A stretch of 64,000 nucleotides of DNA from Aquimarina sp. ERC-38 (GTDB lineage: Bacteria > Bacteroidota > Bacteroidia > Flavobacteriales > Flavobacteriaceae): assembly GCF_026222555.1 (NCBI RefSeq), contig NZ_CP098511.1, positions 4,011,501 to 4,075,500 on the forward strand, in the 5' to 3' direction. The stretch's first letter is position 1. Each line of letters begins with the position of its first letter. Made by a program: the position numbers and the translations under genes. Below the pieces are notes generated by a model. The model was not told the origin of the DNA and searched no databases. It saw nothing but the letters and a program-made list of their open reading frames with translations. Below are positions 36,543-46,246 of this stretch, piece by piece.

Positions 36543-36835
36543 TTTATCTTACTTTTGTGTGCTTGTTTAAAACTCTAATTCGATAGTAGGACTTGGGTGA
36601 ATAGAAATAGGAAGCAAGAGACAAGAAGCAGGATCGCTACGCTTTAAGAATTAGGAATCAGGATTGGTAGCACTTTGGGATTTAGGAAACAGGAATAAGG
36701 ATCGCTACCCTTTTGAACGTAGGACGTGGGATTCTGGATTCCGGACTTGAACTTATTAAATTTAGTATTATTAGAAGGCTCTTTACACCACTCTCTTATA
36801 AATTCCTATATTTATCCCTGACTTTATAGCATCGT
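36543..36835. other. Intergenic with short degenerate direct repeats
   Basis: Contains several imperfect copies of a unit like GGAATCAGGATTGGTAGC / GGAATAAGGATCGCTACC between about 36600 and 36720. No gene. Confidence 0.4.
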
Positions 36836-37762
36836 ATGATATTTCTAAAATTTGTCTGGAATCCGATACAAGGCATTGACCTTGGATTTTTTATGATTCG
36901 GTTTTATAGCTTAATGTTTGTGGTCGCCTTTTCATTGGGGTACTACTTAATGAAAAAAATCTATATTCGTGAGAATGTATCTTTAGAAAAGTTGGATTCC
37001 GTTTTTATGTATGCGGTTATCGGCACTTTGGTAGGTGCACGCTTGGGTCATGTTTTATTTTATGATTGGGATTATTATAAAAATCATTTACTAGAGATTT
37101 TTCTACCGGTACGCTTTAACCCGGAATTTGAATTTATCGGTTTTCAGGGACTTGCAAGTCATGGAGCGGCTATTGCTTTTATTATTGCCATGTATTATTA
37201 TGCTAAAAAGGTACTCTATAAACATCCGTTATGGATTATGGACCGGGTAACCATCCCAGCTGCTTTTGGGGGTATTTTTGTTCGTTTGGGTAATTTCTTT
37301 AATTCTGAAATTATTGGCGAACCTTCTGGTAATTTTCCATTAGGTGTAAAATTTGTAAGAGATGGCATTAGCAAACGTGAAGTGGTTAAAGAAACCGGAA
37401 TTAACAATCTTAACGAAGCTTATGCAGCAATTGTAGATAACCCGAAGTTCGCTACCCTTCTAGAAGCTATTCCCTTTAGGCATCCGGCACAGTTATACGA
37501 AGCTTTTGGGTATGTATTTGTATCTTTTATTTTATACTTTTTTTATTGGAAAACGGAGAAAAGAAACCAACGTGGATTTTTATTTGGAATGTACCTAATT
37601 CTAATTTGGGTAGTCCGATTTTTAGTAGAATATGTAAAACAAAGCCAGGGTGGTTTTGAAGATGCCCTAGGCCATGCATTGTCTACCGGTCAATGGTTAA
37701 GTATCCCTTTTATTGTAATTGGTTTATATTTTGTTTTTACAGCGAAAAAAGTGAATACTTGA
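36836..37762 (+). CDS. lgt: Prolipoprotein diacylglyceryl transferase
   Basis: Lgt, 308 residues, inner-membrane enzyme that attaches diacylglycerol to the cysteine of prolipoproteins. About seven membrane segments. The essential region is visible: GARLGHVLFYDW (HxxxY-like N-terminal motif), FQGLASHGAAIAF with the catalytic histidine, RLGNFFNSEIIGEPSG (lgt signature RxGNfxNgExxG) and HPAQLYEAFG. A 30-residue insertion around KREVVKETGINN is common in Bacteroidota versions. Normal start. Confidence 0.95.
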   Translation: MIFLKFVWNPIQGIDLGFFMIRFYSLMFVVAFSLGYYLMKKIYIRENVSLEKLDSVFMYAVIGTLVGARLGHVLFYDWDYYKNHLLEIFLPVRFNPEFEFIGFQGLASHGAAIAFIIAMYYYAKKVLYKHPLWIMDRVTIPAAFGGIFVRLGNFFNSEIIGEPSGNFPLGVKFVRDGISKREVVKETGINNLNEAYAAIVDNPKFATLLEAIPFRHPAQLYEAFGYVFVSFILYFFYWKTEKRNQRGFLFGMYLILIWVVRFLVEYVKQSQGGFEDALGHALSTGQWLSIPFIVIGLYFVFTAKKVNT

Positions 37763-38328
37763 TGGCAATCTTAGCAATCACGTTTTATTTATTTCTTAAG
37801 TAAGTAAAGTAGCCTTTTGATTTCTTTAAAAATTCCGAAGCATTTTTACTATTTGCTACTTTCCCATAACAAAAGCTGAATTGTCAGATCATGATAAAAC
37901 GAAATGTTTAGTTTTTTTACCCTTGTATAGTTTTTATTCTGAAACTACTGGCAATCTATTTCTAAATACTCTTCTAAGGTAATAAACGGCAAAAAGGAAA
38001 ATGGTACTATAATTTTTATCTATGAGTTTAACTGTTCAGGTGAAGTTTGAAATAAAACCATATTTTCTTCTTTTAAAGTTACTGGGTGTAGATTCAATAA
38101 TAACAATATTCTTTCTAAAAATATCATCTAAGAGTGATGATTGTAATACAAAAATGATTTGTAGTAAAAATCCGATAAAAATTTTAGGGAAAAAAGAGTA
38201 TGTTAATATTTTTATTATTTTAGAAGTAGTAATAATGAACGAAATGAATTACTGACCGAAATCGAACTAAATCAGGCACGAATATATTAGTTAAAAATCA
38301 TGAAATTCTAGTACTAACATCAATATAT
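37763..38328. other. Intergenic upstream of the orphan nuclease gene
   Basis: About 566 bp, very AT-rich. A 77-codon frame at 38022-38255 starts MSLTVQVKFEIKPYF but has no recognisable family and no operon spacing to the next gene; it is more likely chance or a relic. No repeat family recognised. The segment marks the border where the neighbouring housekeeping genes give way to an accessory gene. Confidence 0.35.
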
Positions 38329-40173
38329 ATGAAATTAGAGAAAATTTTAGACAAACTTGGTTCAATAGAGAAGAATTCCTTTATTAAAATTATAGACAAT
38401 ATAATATCGAAAAATCCAAAAAACTCGAAACAGATAGACAACATTCTAAGTTCATCAGATAAGGGATTAAAATCTGTTGATAATCAAAATATCTCAAATA
38501 TATTTGCTCTAACATCCCACGAATTTCAAGAACATATCAAATGCGAATTCCAGGAAATCACATCACAATTAGATATTCTTATCGATATTATCATTCGTGA
38601 TGGAAATTGTATAATGAAGCAGGATTGGTTTTCGAGATTGTACGAATCTGAAATTAAACAACTAAAGGTCAAAATTAAAGCGCTAAACGCCGACTTTGAA
38701 AACGATAAATCAGAATTGAGTGTGACGCGGAAGAGAGACTACAAAATTTATAAGGCATGTCTACATACGGCCTATCATAATGATACTGTAAATAATAGAG
38801 ATGCAAAAATAACTTCTGACGAGTTATCTATAATTCTTACGCTTTCAAAGCAATTAGGTCTATCTCAAGAAGAAGTAAAATTAATCAATTATTCAATTTT
38901 ACCGATTAAAAAATTAGACATTCAAGAAGTCATTAAAGGTTTAAAGAACATTGGAGTCATCTTTTTTTCAAATAAAGAAAATACCATTTACGTTGCAGAC
39001 GAAATGGTAAGAATTTTACGTAATGTAAGAGAAAAAGAAGTGGCTGAAAAGTTTTATCGTAGAACTTTAAAGCTATTGCGTGAACCTATTATTAATCAAA
39101 TTAGTAAAGAACATAATATTGATAGAAAATTATCTTATTCACAAAAAATAGAGGAGATAATAAAAGAAGGTGTTTCTTTTACTAACCTACTCTTAGATGA
39201 TATCTATAAACAAGGAAGCACCTTAACAGAAAGAAAAAAGACATTAAATGAACTTTGTGAAAAAGGTTTAAATATTTCAAACCTAAAAGGAAGTACTTTA
39301 GACGACAAAATCAGTAGTCTAATTAATCATTTTGAGAATGTTGAGCGTGATGAAAAAGTTGGGATTTCCATAGATGGCTTTGATAAACTACTTACAGATT
39401 TAAATCAATCCATTCCTAAATTAAATAAGCAGATTAAAGACCAATTTGAGCTGCAAGACGAGTTTGTTTTAAAAGCAGATTTTCTGCTTGATTATAATAT
39501 TAAACCCAGAGATATTCTGGATTTAATAGTAAAATCTGACATAATTAAATTTATAAAAGACAACGGTATCAAACAACGGGGAGATAATACTTTAAATATT
39601 CTTGAACATTATAAGGATGTAGAGAATTTATATTTAGAAAATTATGAAAATGTAGCCTATAGAAACCTCAATTTATTAAAGGACAACGGAATTACTGTTA
39701 AAGAAAGCGAACTTGGAATAAAATTCGAAGATCTTACTAAAATTATTTTTAAAGGTTTGGGGTTTAACGTAGATGACACGTTAAAAAATAGCTTGAATAC
39801 AAAAAAAGATATGATTGATATTCTGTTACATTTAGGTAATAATGAAATTATAATAGTAGAATGTAAAACGAGTAAAGAAAGAGGTTATAATAAGTTTAGT
39901 ACTGTTTCAAGACAATTAAAATCTTATCAAAATTTAGCACTTAAAAATGATCTGCGTATTTTGAAAATATTATTGGTTGCCCCTGAGTTTAGTGATGATT
40001 TTGTTACGGATTGCGAAATGGATACAGAAATGAATTTATCGCTTATAACTGCATCTACCTTAGCAAATATTTCAGAAGCTTTTAAAACATCAAAATACAC
40101 AGAGTTTCCTCACGTTCTGTTTAGAGATATAGTTATTAATGAAGACCGAATTGTAAAGGCATTAAGTAAATGA
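38329..40173 (+). CDS. Predicted nuclease: TerB-like and coiled-coil regions with C-terminal PD-(D/E)XK domain
   Basis: A 614-residue cytoplasmic protein. Residues 1-140 are helical. About 145-205 (DAKITSDELSIILTLSKQLG LSQEEV region) resemble a TerB-like helical bundle. The middle (250-440) is Lys/Glu-rich and helical with SAP/HeH-like pieces. The C-terminal 150 residues look like a restriction-endonuclease (Mrr-cat) fold: FEDLTKIIFKGLGFNVD, then Asp497 in MIDILL and Glu511-Cys-Lys513 in IIIVECKTS, the D-x13-ExK catalytic pattern. A cleavage role on nucleic acid is therefore likely; target unknown. It stands alone, with no methyltransferase, between lgt and a symporter, and is AT-richer than its neighbours. 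A single-gene defence system is possible (inference). Confidence 0.65.
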   Translation: MKLEKILDKLGSIEKNSFIKIIDNIISKNPKNSKQIDNILSSSDKGLKSVDNQNISNIFALTSHEFQEHIKCEFQEITSQLDILIDIIIRDGNCIMKQDWFSRLYESEIKQLKVKIKALNADFENDKSELSVTRKRDYKIYKACLHTAYHNDTVNNRDAKITSDELSIILTLSKQLGLSQEEVKLINYSILPIKKLDIQEVIKGLKNIGVIFFSNKENTIYVADEMVRILRNVREKEVAEKFYRRTLKLLREPIINQISKEHNIDRKLSYSQKIEEIIKEGVSFTNLLLDDIYKQGSTLTERKKTLNELCEKGLNISNLKGSTLDDKISSLINHFENVERDEKVGISIDGFDKLLTDLNQSIPKLNKQIKDQFELQDEFVLKADFLLDYNIKPRDILDLIVKSDIIKFIKDNGIKQRGDNTLNILEHYKDVENLYLENYENVAYRNLNLLKDNGITVKESELGIKFEDLTKIIFKGLGFNVDDTLKNSLNTKKDMIDILLHLGNNEIIIVECKTSKERGYNKFSTVSRQLKSYQNLALKNDLRILKILLVAPEFSDDFVTDCEMDTEMNLSLITASTLANISEAFKTSKYTEFPHVLFRDIVINEDRIVKALSK

Positions 40174-40196
40174 TAGTATAAACTTCCCCACAGAAA

Positions 40197-41759
40197 TTAA
40201 GCAAAAACAATATAAACCCCTACTACAAGTAAACAAATAACAACACCAACTATTTTAGTGTACTTCCAGGGTTCAATATATTCTGGTTCCCCGGTATATT
40301 TTTGCTCAAATGGGGTTTCTCTGGGGTATAATTTACCAATAATGATCATTAATAATATAATAAGTACAGTTAGAATTGCCATCATATGTAAAAAATGAGG
40401 AAAAAATCCTTCAAGGATCGTTGCATCTAGTATAATATAAGCAAGGTACAATCCCGCACCGGCAAAAATTGCAACTTTAGCAGCAATTGCCGGAATACGT
40501 TTGGATAAAATACCCAATACGACTATGGTTAAAATAGGAACACTATAACATCCGTTTACTTGTTGCAGGTAACTAAATATACTTTCGGTATATTGTAATA
40601 AAGGAGCAATAAACATGGCAAATAAAGCCAATCCGATTCCAAATAGTTTTCCGGAACGTTCAACTTTCTGTTCGGAAGCTTCTTTGTTAATATAAGGTTT
40701 GTAAATATCCAGTGCAAATAGCGCTACCGAACTATTTATAGCACTATTAAACGAACTTAAAATCGCCCCAAAAAGTACCGCAGCAAAGAATCCCACCAAA
40801 GACGTGGGAAGTACTTTATTCACTAACATCGGATACGCTTCATCTGCCTTTTCTAAAGTATCCCCAAACATGTGAAAAGCTATAATACCGGGTAAAACTA
40901 CTATGATAGGACCTAATATTTTAATAAAGGAAGCTAATAAAATTCCTTTTTGTCCTTCTTCTAAGTTTTTTGCCGCTAAGGCTCGTTGTACAATAGCCTG
41001 GTTCGTTCCCCAATAGAACAACTGTACCAACATCATCCCTGTAAAAATAGTGGCAAAAGGAATGGAACTTTCACTATCACCAATAGCATCGAACTTATCT
41101 GCATTTTCTTCAAATAAAATATTCATTCCATCCATCATACTACCATCTCCTATTGCGATAAAACCAAAAACGGGGATCATAACACCTCCTATTAATAATC
41201 CTACGGCATTTATGGTATCTGAAATCACTACGGCTTTTAATCCGCCAAAAACACCGTAAATTGAACCTATGATCCCAATACTAAAAACACAAATCCATAA
41301 AGCTATATTATCCGAAACCCCCAAAAGTTGGGGTACGTCAAACATGGTATTAATAGCTATAGATCCGGTATATAAAACAATAGGTAAAAATACAACGGCA
41401 TACCCGGTAAGAAATAATCCGGAAGTTATATACTTTGTGTTTAAATCATAACGTTGCTCTAAAAATTGAGGGATAGTTATAATTTTTCCTTTCATATAAC
41501 GGGGTAATAAAAATATAGCTGTAACCACCATAGCAATAGCTGCTAAAGTTTCCCATGCCATTACTAAAATACCTTCCGTAAATGCTTGCCCGTTTAAACC
41601 AACAATTTGTTCGGTGGATAAATTGGTTAATAATAAAGAGCCGGCAATAGTAAGTGCTGTCAGATCCTTAACTATAATGTCACCTTTATATTTACGAGAA
41701 GCAAAATAAGTAATGACGGCAACCAGAATAGTAAAGCCTAAAAAAGATAATATTCCCAC
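40197..41759 (-). CDS. Sodium:solute symporter (SSS/SGLT family)
   Basis: A 520-residue inner-membrane transporter with about 13-14 membrane segments. Family landmarks: the N-terminal LTNLSTEQIVGLNGQAF segment, GLKAVVISDTINAVG, FYWGTNQAIVQRALAAKN (a strong SGLT signature) and AAVLFGAILSSFNSAINSS. The best match by memory is the SGLT-like branch that carries sugars or related polyols with Na+; the substrate is not certain. Convergent with the nuclease gene (23 bp apart). Confidence 0.9.
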   Translation of the reverse strand: MGILSFLGFTILVAVITYFASRKYKGDIIVKDLTALTIAGSLLLTNLSTEQIVGLNGQAFTEGILVMAWETLAAIAMVVTAIFLLPRYMKGKIITIPQFLEQRYDLNTKYITSGLFLTGYAVVFLPIVLYTGSIAINTMFDVPQLLGVSDNIALWICVFSIGIIGSIYGVFGGLKAVVISDTINAVGLLIGGVMIPVFGFIAIGDGSMMDGMNILFEENADKFDAIGDSESSIPFATIFTGMMLVQLFYWGTNQAIVQRALAAKNLEEGQKGILLASFIKILGPIIVVLPGIIAFHMFGDTLEKADEAYPMLVNKVLPTSLVGFFAAVLFGAILSSFNSAINSSVALFALDIYKPYINKEASEQKVERSGKLFGIGLALFAMFIAPLLQYTESIFSYLQQVNGCYSVPILTIVVLGILSKRIPAIAAKVAIFAGAGLYLAYIILDATILEGFFPHFLHMMAILTVLIILLMIIIGKLYPRETPFEQKYTGEPEYIEPWKYTKIVGVVICLLVVGVYIVFA

Positions 41760-42183
41760 AAGATAGCGTTTTTATTGTTAGTGCAAAGATCAAAGCGTTT
41801 TAGTAATTTTATGATTAAATCAAAAAATACCGCGCTAATGTAAGTACTTTATAACTAATTATTATAGAAATTATTAAATTCTTACTTAATTAGCTTAGTT
41901 TAATACAAATCTTATAGTAGGTCGTTAAACAAGGCTTATGCTATCATACATTTATAAAAATAACATTTAAAGGAGATTTTCACTTTGCAAACGGATGTAA
42001 GACAAATTTTACCGTTCCACTTTAAACCGTATAAACATCCTACCTTTGAAGATATAGAGAGTAATTTCTATGGAGTCTAAAACACCCATAACTTACCCTT
42101 TCCTCAAGGGAAGGGAACTAAAAAAGTGTAACTAATATACCTTTATTACTGGTACTAATCTTAAGGCAACAATCTTATCTGCT
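41760..42183. other. Intergenic with one palindromic motif
   Basis: 424 bp between the symporter start and the prfA stop. Only a near-palindrome CCCTTTCCTCAAGGGAAGGG at about 42097-42116, of the same type as the tandem repeats at 45882-46220, is visible, with similar flanks (ACACCCATAAC... AACTAAAAAAGTG). Confidence 0.45.
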
Positions 42184-43260
42184 TTAAAAAACTTCGTTAG
42201 ATTCTTTAAGCTTTTCGGTATTAGCTACTAGTTGTAACTCATCGATAATTTTTTGGATATCTCCGTTAATAATATTCCCCAGGTCGTAGAGGGTTAAATT
42301 GATACGGTGATCAGTTACCCTACCTTGCGGATAGTTGTAAGTCCTAATTTTTGCAGAGCGGTCCCCGGAAGAGACCATACTTTTTCGCTTTTCTGAATCG
42401 GCAGCTTGTTTTTTAGCCAGTTCTAGTTCATATAATCGGGATCGTAATACTTTTAGCGCTTTTTCCAGGTTTTTATGAGACGATTTCTGATCCTGGCAAC
42501 TTACAATCATTCCGGTAGGTTCATGATGTAATTTAATTGCAGAATAGGTGGTATTTACGGATTGCCCTCCCGGCCCGGTAGATGTAGTCCTTTCAATACG
42601 TACTTCAGTCATATCCAGTTCCACATCAAATTCTTCGGCCTCAGGAAGTACCATTACCGTTGCCGCACTGGTGTGTACCCTCCCCTGGGTTTCGGTTTGG
42701 GGTACGCGTTGTACCCGGTGTACTCCGGCTTCAAATTTTAAAGTTCCGTATACATCTTCCCCATTTACTTCAAAAATAATTTCTTTAAAACCACCACTGG
42801 TTCCTTCATTCAGGTCTACTGTACTGGTACTCCAGCCCTTCCCCTCGCAATATTTGGTATACATACGGTATAAATCCCCGGCAAAGATACTAGCTTCATC
42901 CCCTCCCGTTCCAGCTCTTATTTCAACCACACAATTTTTAGCATCTTCCGGATCTTTAGGCACCAGCATAAACCGGATTTTCTCTTCGAGTTCCGGTAAG
43001 GATTCTTTGGCCTCTTCTAATTGCAATTTTGCCATTTCCGTCATTTCTTCATCACTGCCATCTGCAATAATTTCTTCGGCTTCTTTTAAATTGTCAGTAA
43101 GTTCGATGTAACGTTCCCGCTCATCCATCAACAATTTTAAATCTTTATATTCTTTGTTAAGTTGTATGTATCGCTTTTGATCTGCAATAATATCAGGTTG
43201 AATGATCAAATCATTTACCTCATCAAAACGTTGTTTTACTATATTTAATTTATCTAACAT
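42184..43260 (-). CDS. prfA: Peptide chain release factor 1
   Basis: RF1, 358 residues, recognises UAA and UAG stop codons. The GGQ peptidyl-hydrolysis motif is in [13 protein letters not shown], and the surrounding [29 protein letters not shown] and [17 protein letters not shown] segments are all standard. The acidic helical N-terminal domain precedes it. The stop-codon tripeptide region lies in [16 protein letters not shown] (family PxT variant region), consistent with RF1 rather than RF2; there is no programmed frameshift. Confidence 0.95.
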   Translation of the reverse strand: MLDKLNIVKQRFDEVNDLIIQPDIIADQKRYIQLNKEYKDLKLLMDERERYIELTDNLKEAEEIIADGSDEEMTEMAKLQLEEAKESLPELEEKIRFMLVPKDPEDAKNCVVEIRAGTGGDEASIFAGDLYRMYTKYCEGKGWSTSTVDLNEGTSGGFKEIIFEVNGEDVYGTLKFEAGVHRVQRVPQTETQGRVHTSAATVMVLPEAEEFDVELDMTEVRIERTTSTGPGGQSVNTTYSAIKLHHEPTGMIVSCQDQKSSHKNLEKALKVLRSRLYELELAKKQAADSEKRKSMVSSGDRSAKIRTYNYPQGRVTDHRINLTLYDLGNIINGDIQKIIDELQLVANTEKLKESNEVF

Positions 43261-43536
43261 GTTTGAATATATCCTTTCTTAGAATACAAAAATACGCTTT
43301 TCCTTAGAACTGCTGGAGCGTTCAAAAAATTAATACCCCTGAAATCTAAAAAGCTGATGGAGTAGCAATGTCAATGAAACTTGGAATCAAATAACATTGT
43401 TTTTACAATCTTTTAATCCATATGATGTCCTTAACATAATATTTTTGTAATTTTTTATAAATTAATCATAATTATTGCTTTTTCTATAATTTATAAAGGG
43501 GAAATTGTATTTTTATCCTAACTAAAACAACTCACA

Positions 43537-45198
43537 ATGAAAAATACAATGTTCCTGATCCTCTTTGGATTACTATTTACACTTACTGCAAACGCTCAGA
43601 GAAGTAACCGATTTACCGGAAGAACTCCACCAGGCCCGGTAAAAGTCATTAAAGATTCCCTTTTTGTTAACAGAACCGCACAACTTCAACGGATTATTGA
43701 TGGATTTGGTAATCGTGGAGGAAGAATTGAAATTTCCGGTGAAATTACCCTTGGGAATATTCAGATTAACAAAAATAACATCCATATTGACATCAAACGT
43801 GGTACTACCATTAAAATTGCCGGAGGAGCTTCGACTGTATTTTCTGTAAATAACAGGAAAGAAGGGGGTCCTCAAATTAGTAATATTAAAATAGGATGTA
43901 GTAATTGCGATAATAAATTTGCAAGTAATGATGCGCCTGGTAAACGGTATGTAATTGATCTCAGCGCAAGGAGACCAAACACAAAAGCAAATGCTATCAG
44001 CCTTGGTAATGTTAGAAACTTTAGCATATCTCATCTTTATGCCAGGGATAATTACACCAAGATTAATGCGATTGTATGTGCGGCCGTAGTAGTAACCCCT
44101 CCCGGAGATCGAGATATTCCAAGGTTTCGTAAAAATCTGGATGTACAAGGTGGACCCAGGGATGGAGACATTACCTATTGTCATGTCAATAAAGGACATA
44201 GCGGTTACGGTTTAGTTCAAACCCAGGCTGCTATGAACGTTAACTTTCACTATTTAAGTGGTGTTGGAGGTGTAACCCTTAGAATTGAATCCGGAAGTGT
44301 TATTGCCTTTGTACCAACTAATGAGGGCCGAAAAGCTAGACTGGATAGAATTGATGGTTTTGAGATTAAAAATAAAAAGGGGTTTGCTGCTATCTTATTA
44401 CAACCTCATGGGGCCAAACAAGGAACGGTAGTTTTAAAAAATATCAGATCAGAAAGTTCCGCTTCTAATATTGATATATCTCCCGGTTTTAGAGACCGTG
44501 CTTTAGCAGGTTTACCCGATAGGGAATTTGGATGTAATACCTGTAAATTTAAAAGAGGTACATTTGAAAGGGTGACCTTACAAGGGGTCATTTCTCATAA
44601 GTTTGGGAATAAAGCTCAAAATGAAGCTAAACTTTATAATTACTATTCAAAAGAATTTAGGGATGGTGCTTCTTATGCCGAAAAATTTGCAGCGAGACGT
44701 TTTGCTTCGCCATTTTCCTCTACTATTGAAGCAAGATCAAACACCCCTTCTATTGTAAATATTCTCTATTCTGCTGCGGATAGGGGTCGTACGCCTGTCG
44801 CTAGCGAAGGACAATATAGGGTATTCCTGGGTGGTGCTGATATTAGGTCTACCAGATTAGAAGGATTTGAATCCTGTACAAAAAATATATTGTATAAATC
44901 TGACTTAAAAAAGGTAGCTTGCGAGAGGGATGCACCTCCATCGCAGAGAAATCGATCTTTAAACAATCGAACAGAAGGTAATTCTATATATCCAAATCCG
45001 GTATCAGAAATGTTAACTATAAATTATCCGGAAAATAGCCAGGTTACTATTTACAATAACTTGGGAACTATTATAGAGAAATTTGCTATAAAGGAAGTTA
45101 CTAGAAACATGAGTGTAAATCACTTGTCTGGAGGAATATACTTTGCCCGTATTCTTTTAAACGGAAAAGAAATTACTGAAAAAATAATTATTAAATAG
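43537..45198 (+). CDS. Secreted beta-helix-type protein with type A T9SS sorting domain
   Basis: A 553-residue exported protein. Signal peptide about 1-20 (ending TANAQ). Residues about 45-420 look like a right-handed parallel beta-helix: short repeating strands such as GGRIEISGEITLGNIQINKN, NNIHIDIKRGTTIKI, SNIKIGCSNCDN and later GTVVLKNIRSESS. This fold is typical of polysaccharide lyases and hydrolases, but no specific catalytic family could be recognised. The last 70 residues (IYPNPVSEMLTINYPEN to EITEKIIIK) are a type A T9SS C-terminal domain. Monocistronic, with a terminator at 45227. Confidence 0.8.
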   Translation: MKNTMFLILFGLLFTLTANAQRSNRFTGRTPPGPVKVIKDSLFVNRTAQLQRIIDGFGNRGGRIEISGEITLGNIQINKNNIHIDIKRGTTIKIAGGASTVFSVNNRKEGGPQISNIKIGCSNCDNKFASNDAPGKRYVIDLSARRPNTKANAISLGNVRNFSISHLYARDNYTKINAIVCAAVVVTPPGDRDIPRFRKNLDVQGGPRDGDITYCHVNKGHSGYGLVQTQAAMNVNFHYLSGVGGVTLRIESGSVIAFVPTNEGRKARLDRIDGFEIKNKKGFAAILLQPHGAKQGTVVLKNIRSESSASNIDISPGFRDRALAGLPDREFGCNTCKFKRGTFERVTLQGVISHKFGNKAQNEAKLYNYYSKEFRDGASYAEKFAARRFASPFSSTIEARSNTPSIVNILYSAADRGRTPVASEGQYRVFLGGADIRSTRLEGFESCTKNILYKSDLKKVACERDAPPSQRNRSLNNRTEGNSIYPNPVSEMLTINYPENSQVTIYNNLGTIIEKFAIKEVTRNMSVNHLSGGIYFARILLNGKEITEKIIIK

Positions 45199-45226
45199 AC
45201 TGACAACTCTATTCTATAATTGCAGG

Positions 45227-45261
45227 GCGTGTCTGATATTTACAGACGCGCTCCTTTTTTT
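45227..45261 (+). terminator. Rho-independent terminator
   Basis: Stem GCGTGTCTG / CAGACGCGC with one mismatch and loop ATATTTA, then a run of seven T. Closes the beta-helix gene. Confidence 0.7.
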
Positions 45262-45357
45262 ACGTTTATACAAAGATGGTTACAACTTTAACGAAGTGAT
45301 TATAAACTACTCACACCTAGAATTTCAATATTCTACCGAATGTAGTATTTTAGACTT

Positions 45358-45852
45358 ATGGAACCGGAAAAGATAGGTTTAGGAGGTGGTTGTCACTGGT
45401 GTACCGAAGCTGTATTCCAGGCTTTAAATGGAGTTATTAAAGTAGAACAAGGATATATCCGAAGTATTCCTCCGAACAAAAATTTTTCCGAAGGGGTTAT
45501 TGTTCATTTTCAACCGGAAAGTGTCTGTTTAAAGGATTTGATTAAAGTACATGTATGTACTCATAAAAGTACTAAAAATCATAGTTTTCGCAAAAAATAT
45601 CGAAGTGCAATCTATGTAACTTCTGATCAGCAAAAAATACAATGCCAAGAAATTTTGAAAACCCTGGAACAAGAATTTTCCATAAGCTTTATTACGGAAG
45701 TTTTAGCTTTTAAAGAGTTTAAAGCTTCGCGTATAAAGATTCAAAATTATTATCAAAAAGATCGGAATAAACCTTTCTGTACCCGTTATATCGATCCTAA
45801 AATAGCGATGATGAAAGCGGAATTTACACATTTAGTTAAAAACGAGTTTTAA
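45358..45852 (+). CDS. Divergent peptide methionine sulfoxide reductase (MsrA-like)
   Basis: A 164-residue MsrA-family protein. The catalytic motif is GGGCHWCTEAVFQAL with the nucleophilic Cys at residue 12 and a second Cys at 15 (the common form is GCFWC). In the second half the family's GxDxGxQYRS region appears as HKSTKNHSFRKKYRSAIYV, lacking the usual acidic residue and shortened; FCTRYIDPK near the end supplies a further cysteine that could act as resolving Cys. It reduces methionine-S-sulfoxide if active; the changes suggest a different substrate or lower activity. Related short MsrA paralogues are, as far as I recall, common in flavobacteria. Confidence 0.8.
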   Translation: MEPEKIGLGGGCHWCTEAVFQALNGVIKVEQGYIRSIPPNKNFSEGVIVHFQPESVCLKDLIKVHVCTHKSTKNHSFRKKYRSAIYVTSDQQKIQCQEILKTLEQEFSISFITEVLAFKEFKASRIKIQNYYQKDRNKPFCTRYIDPKIAMMKAEFTHLVKNEF

Positions 45853-45881
45853 TTTTACACTGTAGATACATTGCAAAGTAA

Positions 45882-46220
45882 AACATCCATCCCCTGCCCT
45901 TCCTTCGAAGGAAGGGAGTTGAAAATGTGGGTTCGATTTGAGATATTGCTAAACTAACATTATACTACAAAATTTATAGAGAAAAAGTAAAGTTTAAGGT
46001 TAAAAATTTGGGACTTTAAATGGTATAACGATACATCCATCCCCGGCCCTTCCTTCGAAGGAAGGGAGTTGAAAATGTGAATTCGATGTAAAATAATGCC
46101 AAACAAATACTATGCTACAAAATTTATAGAGAAAACGTAAAGTTTAGGATTAAAAATTTGAGACTTTAAATGGTATAACGATACATCCATCCCCGACCCT
46201 TCCTTCGAAGGAAGGGAGTT
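45882..46220. repeat. 150-bp tandem repeat, about 2.3 copies, with 20-bp palindrome
   Basis: The unit ACATCCATCCCCGGCCCTTC... recurs at 45883, 46033 and 46183 with exact 150-bp period. Each copy has the perfect palindrome CCCTTCCTTCGAAGGAAGGG followed by AGTTGAAAATGTG. The third copy stops after the palindrome. It lies between convergent msrA-like gene and purM (45853-46246), where the palindromes may serve as bidirectional terminators. Confidence 0.85.
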
Positions 46221-46246
46221 TTATTGATGGTATTTCATTTTATCTA

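Noticed and set aside
38022..38255. 77-codon frame upstream of the nuclease gene
   Set aside because: No recognisable domain, AT-driven composition and no operon spacing; listed only as part of the intergenic description.
42548..43111. 187-codon plus-strand frame opposite prfA
   Set aside because: Antisense shadow of prfA; Ser/Pro/Thr-rich composition comes from the reverse complement of the real gene.
45882..46220. Regular repeat considered as CRISPR array
   Set aside because: Whole 150-bp units repeat, with no unique spacers between short repeats and no cas genes.
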